Shown: positions 37,261-50,158, counted from the stretch's first letter. The stretch: 64,000 nt of DNA from Scenedesmus sp. ARA3 (GCA_004335835.1 RWJK01001755.1:40089-104088); one strand, 5' to 3'. Numbers and translations: made by a program. Notes: generated by a model not told the origin, from the sequence alone.

Positions 37261-38835
37261 TCACAGCACCTTGTTGCAGACTGTGGTGTGTATGCTCTTG
37301 ATCTGGCTGGCCCACTTGTCCATGGCCGTGTACTTGTTCATGCCCTGCGCCTTGTCGCCAACCTCCAGCAGCTGCTGCACCTGGCAGCAGCAGCAGCAGC
37401 AGCAGCGGCGGCGGCAGCATGAATGTCAGCTGGCAGAATAGGACAGGCACAGGCGGGCAACAGTCAGTTTGGTAGGGTGCCCTTGTGCAGGAGCTGCTGC
37501 AAGCATGCGTGAGTGCGTGTGTGCACTGCCGCACAGTGTTGCTCACAAATCTGCCCTCCAGCCACACCTGCCATACAGCCAAGCAAAGCAAGCACAGCCC
37601 CCCTCACGCAAAACCATGTCCTGCTGATCACAGCCCCCACCCCCTACCCAGCACCTGCTGCGCTGCCTCAGCAGGCAGGCAGGCAGGCATTATTCCCACA
37701 AGCAGCTAGCCAGCCAGCCAGCCGGGTCAGCAGGCAGTGTGGCAAATCCCATTGCCCACAGATCAAATCCCATTGCACAGCTGCCCCAAGACACCCCAGC
37801 CCCAGGCCCCCTCAGGCGCCCCACCTGGTCCACGTGGCCCTGGATCCTGTTGTCCAGGATGAGGGACACCAGCAGCTGCTCCACGTCAGCCTCAGGGATG
37901 GCCAGTGCGCGGCTGATGAAGGGCAGCCGCACGCGCGTGTACGGCTGGATCAGCTTCAGCAGCACCTGCGGCAAGGCACATATAATACACAGCAGCACGT
38001 ATGGGGACGTGCACAGGGTTGAGAGGTGCACTGGGTGCGCGAGGTGTGACGGCTGGATCAGCTTCAGCAGCACCTGCTCGCGGGGCGGCAGGGGCGTACA
38101 TAGTGTAGACGTGCTAAGAGGTGAGATGGGTGCGCCAATGGCTGAGCAGCAGCATTGGTGTTCATGCTGGATCAGGTGCAGACTGCAAGTGCTGTGTGCA
38201 GGGGCGTGGTTGCGGCACATGCAGGATGCAGCCCACGAGCCACAGCCCCAGCTCAACTGGGTGGGCAGGCACGTCGCGCCCAGGGTCCACTTGCACAGCA
38301 ATGACACACACCACAGTACAATGCCAGGTTCTTGACGGCATGCAGCCTCCATTTTGTTAAGGCGGCGCTGGCTGGCACTTCCACCCACTGCGCTGTCCTC
38401 TGTACCAGCTTCCATTGCAGGCCCCCCCCCACCTGCGTGCGGATCTTGCGCAGCAGGTCCTCCACGTACTGCCGGATGAAGGGGTCGTCCATGATGGTGC
38501 GCCTGCAGCACGGCAGCAGCAGCAGCAGCGGCGGGGTGGTGGTAGTGGTGGGCGGCACAGCTCAGCTTGAGCACAGGCACAGGCCGCCATGTGTGCTTGA
38601 TTGCAGCATGATGCGTACGTTTGTGGTGTGCGTTGTGCTTGCAGAGCTTCAGCATGACGTGCCGGCCTACTGCCACTGGCCCGCTGCTGTGCTGAGCAGT
38701 TGCCATGCGCACAAACTTGCCGCACCGCCTGCCCCCCCCNTCTCACTTGTTGTGTGCCAGGATCTTCTCAAACTCCCGGATGTTGTTGGCCTGGTAGGCT
38801 GCCACCAGGTTGGTCATGGCCATCACCTGCAGGGG

Positions 38836-38867
<32 letters not shown>

Positions 38868-41800
38868 CTGCTTGGATGCGGTAACACCTGAGCACTCAGA
38901 GAATGCATGCAGCCCCTCAGCCACTGCAGACGACCGCCACCCAGCCACTGTTCCGATGCTGAGCGCCCGCATACCGCCTGTGCCTGCCTTTGGCCCGTGC
39001 GCGAGGTCCAGCAAGCAAGCAGACAAGCAGGCAGCCGCAGCACAGCAGCAATACACAAGAGACGTGCACAGCGCTGTGTTCAACGTCACTCAACCCTGCA
39101 CCCCTCGTTAGCAATGCCCATCTCGACAGCAATGCACACAATGTCAAGGCCAGTTCAGCATCCACGCCCTCAGGCCCACCTCTGGGTCCTGCTTGTATGG
39201 CTTGGCCTCCTGCGCGTCGAAGGGGTCCACCTTGCTCTCCATGAGCATGGCGGCCAGCACCATGTACTTGAGGCACTGCACGCGCCGCACGTTGCCCGCC
39301 TCGTCATAGTTCTTGAACGCCTGGACGCGGCGCAAATGTGTGAGGTGAGGCAGTGTGTGAGAAGGTGTGGGGTGGGCGGCCGAGGCCGCACAACAACATG
39401 CGCAGGCAGGTGTGTATGCAAGTGTGCAGGCCAGGCGGCAGGGGCGGGATGCAGTGCTGTGTGAGGAAGCGCCGCATGTGGCATGACGCGGAGGGACCAG
39501 ACATATAAAAAGAACACAGCCGCTGTCATGTAGGCTGTACGCCAATGCAATGCTGCAGCAATGCCTGCTTGCTACCAGGCACCATCCCATTATGAACATG
39601 CAAGAGAACAGCCATGCAGCTGCTGCCATGCCACACCACCCGCTGTGGCTGCTGCCAGCCGCTGCTGCCACACGCTGCTGCTGCTGCTGCCTCACCTCGA
39701 AGAAGTCTGTGGCTGCCTCTGACCAGAGCTGGTCGTGCATGTTCATCTTGCCGCCGCACTCGCGGATGATGCCCATGATGCGCGGGTGGGGGATGGCGCT
39801 CTTCACGCCCAGCGCCTGCGGCAGCCAGCAAGCAAGAAACTCAAGAGTGGCAGCGTTGACAATGCAGGACACACAAGAAATATGCCCGAGAGTGCAATTG
39901 GCCCAGAGGTCGCCAGCGTGCGTTTAACCCCTTTCCTGTTCCTGTGAGGCATCTTCCACTGACATGCTCAATATGCAGGGCATTTGCTGGACGCACGCAA
40001 GCCGGCTGCCGGCTGCTGCCAGCAGCCGCCGGTGGCTGCTGCTGCTGCTGCTGCCGCCTGCCCCCACCTTGTGGTAGAGCTGCTTGAGTTTCTTGTTGTT
40101 GCGCTGCTCGGTGTACATCTGGATCTCCACCGCGTACACCTCCAGCAGCTGCGTGCCCTTCTTCAGGTCCTCGCTGCCGTCCTCGCGCCGGCACGACCTG
40201 CAGCGGGGCAGGGCCGGAGCTTGGTTACAAGGTTGCAGGGTGATGATCGGATGGCACCAGCCAGCTGCACATGGCCAGGCCGCAGAACATGGGCGTCGCA
40301 CTACGTAAGGTTCACTGCTTTGCAACGCCGTCAGACCACCACCCTAGCTGCCATGAGCCCACCACCCACCCATCCAGCAGCAACCCCACCCACCATCCCC
40401 CACCCCCACAGCATCTCACCTGTGCAGGTCCTTGAGTATCTTGTGCATGCGGCCGTACTCGCGCGCCTTGAACCACAGCCCCACCAGCTTCAGGTTGGTC
40501 TTGAACCACAGCCGGTCGTTGCGCGCGCGCTCCAGCGCCACCAGCGTGGTCTCGTAGAACTCCTGCGGCGGCAACGACACGGCAGCCGCATATGTGGCAC
40601 AAGACTTTAAGAGTCAACGCAGAAGGACAGTACCGCTCTTCAGCACCAGCACAGAGGCGTCGTCAGTGAACAGCAGCAGGACCGCAGGTAAGCCGGGGAA
40701 GGAGGGTGCAGCCATACAAAGCACAAGTGCCGCTCTGCGCATGAGGCACGCCAGCAAAACAGTCTCCATGCTTCACACGCCGCTGTCATCCTGCATCAGC
40801 CCTCCTCGCCCCATGCCCTCACCTGCAGCAGGTCCAGGTCGCTGCTGGCGCTGATGTGGTCCAGCAGGCTGTTGATCTTCTTTTCGCTGGCGTTGCGCGT
40901 GACGGCAGAGTCGGTGTACTCCAGCATCTGCCTGCAGATGACGCACGACGGATGCAGCGCAGCGCACAGCAGGCGCTGCAGCACGTCAAGGCAGGCACGC
41001 ATTCCACAGCGCTGCTGGCAGGAGGCGTTGCAGTACGATGCTGTGTGGTGCAGCTGGCTGGCTGCACAGCCTGCTGCTTCGCTCAGGCCACGCGCACAGC
41101 GCTGCTCCGACTGATGGCACCCAACAGCACACACATGGCTCCTACAGGTGCTCAAGAGGCGGCTGCAGTGTGTGTGCAGCACCATGTTAGCAGCCCGTGT
41201 AGTGCTGTCCCTGCACCTCATGGCAGCGCCCACCTGTAGGCCTCCATCATCTTCTGCCTGTCGCCCTTCTTGAACAGCAGCTTCACGATCTGCTTCAGCG
41301 CCTTGAAGCCCCTGCACAGCAGCAGCAGATGAGTGCAGCAGCCACAGGGACAGTGCTCAGCACTTGGTTACCTCGCACCAGCATGCTTTCAGAACCAGGG
41401 GCTGCTTGAAGACAATGCCTATTTTGATTGTTCCCATTCCGCATCGCCAAAAAACACATCCGGCAGTGCAGAGCAATGCCCACAGCACCTGCCTGCCCCT
41501 GCAGTTACACACACGTGTCCGCTTCATCAGCTGCCGTCACAGCCGCTAGCAGCTCCTGCCGCGACCTGCTGCTCCTGCTGCCTGCCTGCCTGTCTGCCTG
41601 CTGCTGCTGCTGCCTGCCTGCCTGCCCGCCTGCCTGCCTGCCCGCTGCTGCAGCTGCTGCCCGCTGCTGCAGCTGCTGCCCGCTGCGGCTCACCACTCGC
41701 CCTTGTCCTGCTCCATGGACAGCACCTGGCGGAAGCCGTCCAGCGCCTCACGCGGGTCATCGCCCTCCAGCATGCCTGGCGCAACGCAGCGCAAGGGATG

Positions 41801-42372
41801 ATTTGCATTTGATGCAGCTGGGTGTGTGTGCGTGTGCGTGTAATGTGCAAGAGAGGGCAAGCGCAAGCGGCTAGGCACTAGGCAAGAGCATGCAATCACT
41901 CTATGCTGTAACACGCATTTTGTGCTTACACCCTCAACCACTCTCACACCGCCTGCTCAGCACATGGCCAACTGCGTGATGTGGTTATGCTACCCACATA
42001 CATACCACAATTGTTTCGATGTGCCGCACAATGAGGAGCAGGAGCTATTGCAGCAACATCATGCTGGGATAGGCACGTGCAAGCTCGCAACGGTGGCAGT
42101 GGGTGCCATGATGCCTGTGAGTGCTGCTGCTGCTGCTTCTGTGCTCCAGCAGCAGCTGATCTCACCCTTGGAGTTGTAGTACTGGTTCTCAATGTCAACA
42201 TCCTCCTCCTCTGGCTCCTCATCTGAGTACTCAAAGCCATAATCTGCGGGGCAAGCAACGCAGCGCCCACAGCAGCAGCAGGTCCAAAGTAAGGCACTTG
42301 GCGGTGCTGCAACGCTTGATCCAGCTGCAGTTAGCCTTGTGAATGCCACATACCTTCCATGTCGTCGTCCAT
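37261..42372 (-). CDS. CSN2: COP9 signalosome subunit 2
   Basis: A PCI-domain subunit of the COP9 signalosome, the cullin de-neddylase, 436 aa (family about 440). Exons: 42354-42372, 42166-42243, 41694-41775, 41234-41311, 40823-40931, 40420-40562, 40068-40197, 39696-39815, 39180-39320, 38747-38826, 38433-38502, 37825-37965 and 37261-37380; phase closes. The acidic N-terminus ([20 protein letters not shown]) is the cullin-contacting start typical of CSN2. TPR-like helices follow ([38 protein letters not shown]). The PCI winged helix is in exons 11-12 ([32 protein letters not shown]). The C-terminal helix ends [17 protein letters not shown]. An N at 38740 falls in intron 10 just after the donor. 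A partial copy of the exon 12 start lies upstream at about 38046-38075. Confidence 0.95.
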
Positions 42373-42824
42373 GGCGCCTGCTATTGAGAAAGCTCCTGAG
42401 GAAAGGAAGGACTGACCTGATCAGTCACGTCTGCTGCTCAAAGCACCTCCTCTTACAGTTGCTACGGCAATCACTGCAAACTTCACCAGTAAACGCCCAA
42501 AGCCGTCTGACGTATAGGTTGCGGCGGACTAGAGGTGTATCGGGTGCTCCGGACCCTCGCCTTGAACCAACGTGTACTGCCTGCGTGCATTACGCCTACC
42601 AGATCAGGCTCATTGTTCATATTGTTTCATGTCAGGTATTTCTTGTTCTAAGTCGACGCAGTTCCGCATCCAAACGTATCTGTAGCCTCGTGCTGTACAC
42701 AACTGAACAGCTGCTGCTGGTGAACAAGCCCGTTGCCTGTGTCTTGACCTTGAACAGTTGTTGACTCAACTAGCATCAGCTGCTTGCTGTAATAGCTCAG
42801 CATTGCCTTGCTGGCAGCAGCAGG
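42373..42824. promoter_or_regulatory. Divergent promoter, CSN2 / zinc finger-UBA-PUB gene
   Basis: This 452-bp stretch lies between the divergent start codons of two ubiquitin-pathway genes, which might allow shared control. I see no recognisable operator or TATA box. Confidence 0.4.
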
Positions 42825-45800
42825 ATGGCAGTCTCACTGCTGTGCAAGGACTGCAACACGCTGCTCAAGAACATAGCAGAGGCGCAGGCCCACAGTGATG
42901 CTACAGGTGAGCTGTCCTGCCGCAACACCTGCTTAAATGCTTTTAAACTGCTGCAAAGCAATTGCAAGCCACAGCTTGGCCAGAATTCCAGCTGGGTGCA
43001 ATGCTAATCAGGCACTTCAACAAGCTCCCAACTGCTCGACTTGCAGGACACGCCAACTTTGAGGAGAGCACACAGCCGGTGCGCGGCAGCGCCTGCACCT
43101 ACAGCTGACTCTAACACGACGTGTCTAACCCTGCAGGCAGCTTAGAACCTCTTGTTAAGTTGTTGCAGCGCTTACTACTGACATGCAGCACATCACGTGC
43201 TTTGCCTGGACAGTGGTCCTGACATGCATGCATGCGCGAGCAGGCCTCTTTTTGCTGCGATGCTTTATCACAGCCTCAACAGCACTGTTAGCAGCAAATC
43301 CTTCACATGGACCAACCTCAGCAGCCGCCACGGCCAGCAACACTGAACCTGCTTGCACCTGCGGCATGTGCGCTGCTGGCTGCTGCCGTACGTGCTGCAG
43401 GTGACGCGGCTGGTGTGCACTGCCTGCGGCAAGCCGTGCCGCACAGATGCTGAGAAGGCGCTGCACACAAAGTTCACGGGGCACACCGAGTACGTTGATA
43501 AGGTGCGGATGGCTGCAAGAGTGATTAGACAGGCAGAAGACAGACCACGAGGGAGCATGCCGCAGCACCTTCGACAAGTCGCATAGTGCCAGCACAGCGC
43601 TTGCAGAGCGCCTGCTAAACACCTGTGTGAGTATGATAGTTGGCAGCAGCTACCAGTGGTGTTAAGGAGTAGAGAGGATGGCTGCACGTTGGCCTGACGT
43701 ACCGCTTGCAGCACTGGCTGTCAACTTTGACATGAAACCCCCGCAGCAGTTCTACAGTGCAGTCAACGATGTGTCCATTGCCTGCCTTGTACATACATCT
43801 GCAGACTGGCGAGGATGTGCCCATGCTGGACACGGAGCAGCAGATGGCAGCAGCCAAGCAGCAGATGGAGGAGGACCTAGATGCTGACGCGGAGCTGCTG
43901 GGGGTCAAGAGGAAAAAGAAGCCGGCGGCAGCAGCAGCAGCAGGCGGCGAGGCAGGCGCAGCAGCAGCAGCAGCAGCAGCAGAGGGCGGGGATGCAGCAG
44001 CAGCTGCAGCAGCAGCTGGCGATGACGAGCTGGTGAGGGTGCTGGCAGCTGTGCTGGCGCTTTATTGTCTAAGCTGTGCCACCTGATTGCTGCATTAGCA
44101 CACAGCAGATGCGGAGGAGCTGCTGTGTCTGCGCCAGCCCGCACCCCAGCCGCTGAACAGCTGCCAGCAATCGTCTTATGTATTTACTCTGCACCTGCAC
44201 TATGCAGCAGCTTGTTTTGTCTCTGTGCACTCTCGTCACCCCAGCGCACTGCGCACCGCAAGCAGCACTGTTTCAGCTTGCCCACAACTTATCAACTGCT
44301 CTTTCAACACCACCCCTCCCTCACACACACATACACGTACACACACTCTCTTTGCAATCCGCAGGTGCCTGTGGAGGTGTCACCCGAGCTGCTCACAGAG
44401 CTGCTGGGCATGGGCTTTGGCGATGCGCGGGCCGCGCGCGGGCTGCACTTCAGCGGCAACAGCACACTGGAGGGCGCCATCAACTGGCTGGCAGAGCATG
44501 AGGCTGACGCTGACATAGACGAGCCGCTGCTGGTGCCCAAGGTGGGGGGGTGCTGCTTTCCTGGGGAAGGGGGGGGGGATGCAGTGAAGCAGGAAGAGGA
44601 GCCAGCGAGTGCTGCGTGCTAGAGTTGCGGTGCCAGCTTGAGTTGAAGCCATGGGTGAGCAGCGTGTGTCTCCATCCTGCCCTCTTGCGCACGCACGACA
44701 CCTTAAGCCATTGTTTTGTGACGTTGATTGGTGATCATCAAGCGAATTAGCAGGTTCAACCCTTGCCTTCTGTGTCTGCCCTGCACCCTGCCGTGGCTGG
44801 CCACACTCGCCACACCTGTGCAGTCCACGGTGAAGCAGCAGCTGTCAGCGGAGGAGGCGCGTGTGCAGGCCGCGGAGCTGCTGCGCAAGGCCAAGCTCAA
44901 GCGGGAGAAGGAGGAGGCGGAGACAGCACGCATACGGGAGCGCGAGGTAAGGCGTGGTATCGTGCGGCGGCCAGCTAGTGGTGTCGGGGGAAGGTTGAGC
45001 TGGTGGTGCAAGTGCAGGTCGACCAGCAACTGTTGTACTGCAGCTGCTGGGTTATGCGCTGTTTGAGACAAGGTGTGCCTGGTTGGTTAGAGCCGGAATA
45101 CAAGTGCAAAGCGTGCACGGCACTGCACGTTTTGCACGTGTAGCATGTTTACGCTGTTTGTTGGATGCAACACGCCGCTGCCTGCCCATGTTCCTGCCAC
45201 GCAGCGCATCCGCCATGGCAAGGAGCTGCAGGAGGCCAAGCGCAAGGAGGAGGAGGGCGCGATGCGGCGCATAATAGAGGAGCGCAAGCGAGAGAAGGCC
45301 GAGGAGGCGCGCGCACGGTGCGGTCGCCGCTGCTGTAGCAGCTATAGTCAGAGTGTGGTGGTGGAAGACGGAGGGTCAGACAAGCTGCTGATGGCGTGCA
45401 GTGTGCAGCTAATGGATGGGGTTTGCTTGGGGCCACAGAACGACGCGGCAGTATATATGATGAGATTGCTGCAGCGACAATGGGTGTCCTTTGCTGACGG
45501 TCACAACCGCATCATGCCCCTGTACACCAACAACTCCCTTGCGCGCCTTGCTCCCCTTGCTGCTTTCGAACTTCTGTTGCATGCCACCTTCATCTGCCGC
45601 AGCGAGGCGCTGCGCGCCAAGCTGGAGCAGGACCGGCGTGAGCGCCGCAAGAAGCTGGGCCTGCCCGAGGAGCTCACTGAGGAAGAAAAGGCGCGCGAGG
45701 CTGAGAAGGCACGCAAGAAGGCGGAGGAGGAGGCGGCCAAGCACTACGTGTACGTGAAGCCCATCAGCGGTGAGCAGGGGCGGGCCTTGCGGATGGCTGG

Positions 45801-46631
45801 CTGGGAAGAGTGGCAGCAGCGGGGACAGATCTAACGCTTGCACTGTGCACAAAGCAAACATACTGCTTGGTTGCGGCCTTACGGGCTGCTCTGACGTCGT
45901 AATCCAGAGCGTCACTGCATGCTTGCTGGTGATTGTCCCGCTGGCAATGATGCGCTGCTGCGTGCCGCAGTGATCGAGAAGCTGCGCGGGCAGCTGGTGT
46001 CCATGAAGAAGGCAGGGGGGGAGGAGCCCTTCAAGACGGCAGCAGGCACGATGCTCAAGTACATCGGCAACGTCGCACGTGCACCCGATGAGGAGAAGTT
46101 CAGGTGGGGAAGGCTGCAGCGGCAGGAGCTGTGGGTGCGGATGTGCAGCATCGGGGATGTCTTTGACTTTGCAGAGATAAAAGGTCTTGTTGCATCTTGG
46201 AAGTCCCACCGCACTTGCCTGAACACGGCAGATCAACTGATGATGGGTAGTGTTGTATCCTGTGTGCATTGTGAGGAGGTGTTGTCCCGCTGCTTTCGGC
46301 CGCGCGCAGGTCCATCAACCTGGGCAATGCAGCATTCCAGGCGCGTGTGGCATCCGTGCCTGGGTCAGTGGACTTCCTGAAACTCGTGGGCTTTGAGGTG
46401 CGCGTGACACTGTGTGCATGCAAACTCTCTGGCAGCACCAGCCAATTGTAAACAAGCAAGTGGTTGTCAGCGACCCAGGCAGCGGTACGGTACGTACTAA
46501 GCGGCCTGGGGGATCGGTGTCTCTGTTGGGTGCAAGGGTGGTCCATGAAGTTGCAGTTGTGCACCTGGCATCACCAAGCAGCACTGTCACGACCGGTTGT
46601 GCAATTGTGTTCTGTTCAGTTGCATTAATGA

Positions 46632-46682
<51 letters not shown>

Positions 46683-46800
46683 GCAGGAGGCTGATGGTGT
46701 GCTGGTGCTGCCACGCGACAAGATCAACATGGAGATTCTGAATTCAGCAGGTGGCGAAATCAACAACGCACTCTCAAACCCCTTTTTTGGCATGCTGTGA
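42825..46800 (+). CDS. Twin zinc finger-UBA-coiled coil-PUB protein
   Basis: A 452-aa ubiquitin/p97-pathway adaptor resembling the plant UBA/PUB proteins such as Arabidopsis At1g04850. Exons: 42825-42906, 43047-43078, 43401-43502, 43805-44032, 44365-44541, 44824-44946, 45205-45317, 45603-45769, 45971-46103, 46310-46397 and 46687-46800; phase closes. Two C2H2 fingers have identical spacing, C-x2-C-x12-H-x5-H: Cys7/10 with His23/29, and Cys44/47 with His60/66. A poly-Ala linker follows. The UBA domain (about 155-195) contains LLGMGFGDARAARGL and NSTLEGAINWLAEHE. A charged coiled coil covers about 205-310 (KRKEEEGAMRRIIEERKREK). The C-terminal PUB domain (about 325-452) contains TAAGTMLKYIGNVARAP and GSVDFLKLVGF and should bind the p97/CDC48 tail. 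Ubiquitin and p97 binding are inferred from the family. Confidence 0.9.
46633..46680. repeat. (CTG)16 microsatellite directly before a 3' splice site
   Basis: Sixteen CTG units run to 46680, followed by CCGCAG and the last exon of the UBA-PUB gene at 46687. The repeat serves as the intron's 3' end, in place of an ordinary pyrimidine tract. Confidence 0.9.
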
Positions 46801-47551
46801 CCAGCCAGCCCAGGCAGCTAGGCTTGGTTGTGGTGCTGCCAGTTGCCGGCAGACATCGTGGCCGTGTGCCACTGTGTGGTGCAGTAGGCAGAGGGATGTG
46901 CTGCTGGCAGAGTGCCAGCCGGCTTGGATTGCAGCCTCTGCTGCAGCTGCTGCATCCCCATCAATGCTGTACAGCATGTTGAACATGTTGGCGGGGGCTG
47001 CCTGGTTGTGGTTTGCCTGGTTCTGGGTGTCTGGACTTCTTGCTTGGGGCTGTAACACACAAGGCACGATGCATTGGTCAACCGTTATGAGGTGCACAGC
47101 TTGCTTCTTCACGCCGTGAAGTTCACCGTGTCCAGGTACTGTTACATGTACTTGCAGTTCAGCATCAGACCTGCCGCAGGCGAGCGGCTCGAAGCACTAC
47201 AACTGAAGCAGCATTCAGCTGATAACAAAAGCATTATGCAAGACTGTTAGGGTCCATGTGCAAGTAACAAGTACGGATTTCTCCAGCACAGAATGAAACA
47301 GCAACATAATGCAGTATGCCTCAGCACGGCCAGAGTACTTGAGCAATTATACGTTTAAAAGCATGCTGTTCAGGGCTGCTGATGCAAGTGGCACGTCTTT
47401 CAGCGCCAACTGTCCAACATCGCAAGCAGGCTGCGGCAGGCACCATGCACATCACCAGCCTGTACAGCAGCGCTAGCGCCCTTCCCGAACCCAGCCACTT
47501 GGCAAGTTGCCTGTGGGAGCCACGCACGGGCACGCCTTGCGGCAAACTGCA
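46801..47551. other. Convergent intergenic stretch
   Basis: It holds the 3' flanks of the UBA-PUB gene (plus) and the MDP-1-like gene (minus). TGTAA, the volvocalean poly(A) signal, occurs on the plus strand at about 47051 (GGCTGTAACAC), which would fit the plus-strand gene. Nothing else was recognised. Confidence 0.45.
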
Positions 47552-49499
47552 TCACAATGCCTGCTGCTGCTGTGCTGCAAACTTGTCCAGGCCCTCCTTG
47601 AAGGTCTTCAGGCACAGGCCTACACTGGTAGGCACCAGCACGCTGCACACACCTAGCCGCGACACCTGCGGGCACACAGCATTTGTGTGAGGCAGTACAG
47701 AGCAAATTGCCACAGGGAGCAGCAAACACTCATGTGCCTACTGTGCAACGCAGCTGTCCGCATCACATCATTGTTCAGCTAAGCTGCTCTGGTCCAGCTT
47801 GAACTGATGCGAGACCTGAGGCATGTACCTTTGTTACATTGCCTCTCTCGTCGTCGAAGAAGAGCATGCTGCTGTACTCGCAGCCTGTGGCCTGGCGTAT
47901 GATGGGCAGGTGGCAGGTGTCCTTCTGCGCAGAGTGTGAGTCGTAGCCGTTGGCTGCGGGGATGAGCTGGATGTTGTCAAACCTGGCATCCAGCCCTGCA
48001 GCAGCAGCAACAACAGTAGCAGCAGTGCAACTTGTGCCGCAGATGGGCAACATGCGTGGCTTTGGTGGGAATCTCCCCCCTTGAGCATCATCTCAGCTGC
48101 TGCAGGGATTGTAAGGGAGGCAGACACAGGCTCTACTGTGGTGCCTTGCACACAGCAAACACAAAGGCTGTTCTTGCTTGAATCTGCAGCTGAGTAAACT
48201 GGTGACCCACAGACCGCGTGCTTCACCGGCACAAGTACAGCTCCACCCAGCAGGCTCACCTAGCTTTTGCATGAAGGCTCTGCAGCAGAACGGCAGGGAG
48301 CAGGTGAGGGCAGCAACGGAGCTAGCATGGCAGTATATAGTGCTGGCCCTGGCGACGCACGGCTGCCGGGGGAGCCTGCCAGGCTTGCTGAGTGCGCATG
48401 TGCAGCTTGTGAAAAGACGTATTTGTAACATAAATGCACAACAACGCACCTGCAAGCAATGCTGGACCAGGAGACCCCCGCTTGTGATGCCGGGCTTCAC
48501 AGTGCTGCTAGTGCTGGCCAGGGAGGGCTGCGCACTCACCTAGCTACCTCTGGTGTGGGAGTTCTGGATGCCGCAGCAACAAGCATCTGCCTCTCCCTGC
48601 ACCAGAGGATGGCAGCAGCAAGCCAGCTTGCTGTGGCGGTTTTGTACCTCAGGCGTAGTCACCATCTCAACCAAAACATGCACGGCTACGTCTGTCAGGA
48701 ACTGCACACCGATATGGTGCAAGACTAATGCCAGCCTGGCGTTGTGCTAGTGGCTGTAGCTGCAACAGAATGCTAGCAGACCTCTGTTTGGTGATGGTGT
48801 TCGTTATGTCACTTGGAGCCTGCCAGCTGACCTGCATGCGTCTATGATGGCGCCTGCTTCTGGGTACAGCCCAGGCGGCTTGTCGCTTGGAGAGTACATC
48901 TCACACCTGCACAACACATACTTTTGAGTTTCAGCTGAATGCAAAGTTTTACTGACTGGTCATAGTCATCAGCGTCCCATAGCGGCATAACAGGGCAAGC
49001 TGTAGCACGCAGACACCAGGAGACAAGGAAACACAAGACATCTGCATGGCATGCTGGGGCCGCTTGCAGCGCAACTGTAGATCGACACTTGTTGCGCACC
49101 AGTACGGCCACACTGTGTAGTCCAGATCCAGGACCAGCACTTTTGGCAGGCTGCTGTAGCTGTCAAGCAGCTGCCTGGCCTATGCAGGCAGGATGTAACA
49201 CAGAAAGCACGCAGCAGGTTGTGTGCAGTGAGTGTGTGCAATGGGTGTGCAGCAGTGCAGTGCCTCTTGCTGTTAAGGACAATAGTAGCAGCATAGAACC
49301 AGTAGCATCTATCCTTGGTTTTTTGTCACCGCAATAGCAGGTACAGGCATGGGGTAGGCTGGTACCAGCAGCAACAGCAGCAGCAGCAAAATGATCGGAA
49401 GCTGACAGTTCACAGGGCGGTTCGCGATGACGACCATAAATGTAGATTTAATCGAGTCACTGTCGTTGTCACCTTATGCAGCGCTGCAGGAGGCCCCAT
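47552..49499 (-). CDS. MDP1: Magnesium-dependent phosphatase 1-like HAD phosphatase
   Basis: A 179-aa HAD-superfamily phosphatase of the MDP-1 type, which acts on phosphotyrosine, sugar phosphates and fructosamine-phosphate-type substrates in relatives. Exons: 49473-49499 (tentative), 49100-49179, 48832-48906, 48540-48596, 48260-48279, 47829-47995 and 47552-47665; phase closes. Motif I is LVLDLDYTVWPYW (nucleophile Asp27, acid/base Asp29). Motif II is ASRTPTPEVA. Motif IV is SSMLFFDDERGN. The C-terminus is the Rossmann strand GVCSVLVPTSVGL followed by a Gln tail. A TAG lies in frame directly before exon 2, so an upstream start exon is required; the 9-codon exon at 49499 fits in phase but is weakly supported. 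Exon 5 is only 20 nt. Confidence 0.88.
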
Positions 49500-50158
49500 G
49501 CGGACTCTGCCTGCCAAGCCCGGCTGAACTGATAGCGGAACTGCTGCGTACGGACCTTGCTTTCGCAACAAGAGTGAACGGTGCATGTCGTTCTTGCAAC
49601 AAAACGGTTTTATTCGCTGTTATTGATGGCGCACGGACAATTACACGGTCGCACTTGCCAGAGACACGTGCTGACTCCAGGACCCTACTCGGGTTCTGCC
49701 AGCTGCAGTGGCTGACTTTCACCCCTGGCAGAAACAACACGCGCGTTATCCTATGATAGCATTGGTGTCTCCTCTCCCTGTCATCAGACCCATGACGGTG
49801 AGTTACAAGCTACAAGTTCTACAGCATCCCCGGGGCCCGGGAACCCCGGCTTGCTCTGGCGTGCGTCTATTCAGGAAGAGGGTGCGTGAGCCGAGACTCA
49901 CGTCACTGTATGTTGTGACAAACCCCCTACCATGGGTGATGCCTTACCATTTTGCGCGGTACCATACGCATCTGCTGTTGATGCAGCAGCCAACAGCACC
50001 GGCTGCCAGCCATAGAAAAGCTTCGCGCCAGCTCGACAGATCTGTGAAACAGCTTCCAGGCAAACCAGCACAGACACAACTTGCACAAGCGCAGCCGCTG
50101 AAAACCACCAGTGCTGACACATTACACTCCTGAGCAGGCGCAGCCGTTGGGATGCAGC
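49500..50158. other. Intergenic stretch, presumed MDP1 promoter
   Basis: It lies between the MDP-1 start and the stop of the PAZ/OAS-like gene, both on the minus strand. It contains short GC-rich palindromic patches near 49829-49850 (CCCCGGGGCCCGGG). A plus-strand ORF at 49427-49756 overlaps the MDP-1 first exon on the other strand and is not called. Confidence 0.4.

Noticed and set aside
44741..44775. Possible tRNA T-arm-like string (GGTTCAACCC)
   Set aside because: No matching acceptor stem, D-arm or anticodon arm could be drawn, and it falls in an intron of the UBA-PUB gene.
49427..49756. Plus-strand ATG ORF of 109 codons with two CxxC pairs (CGLC, CRSC)
   Set aside because: It overlaps the likely MDP-1 first exon on the opposite strand, matches no family I know, and lacks neighbouring exons. 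Kept only as a remote possibility.
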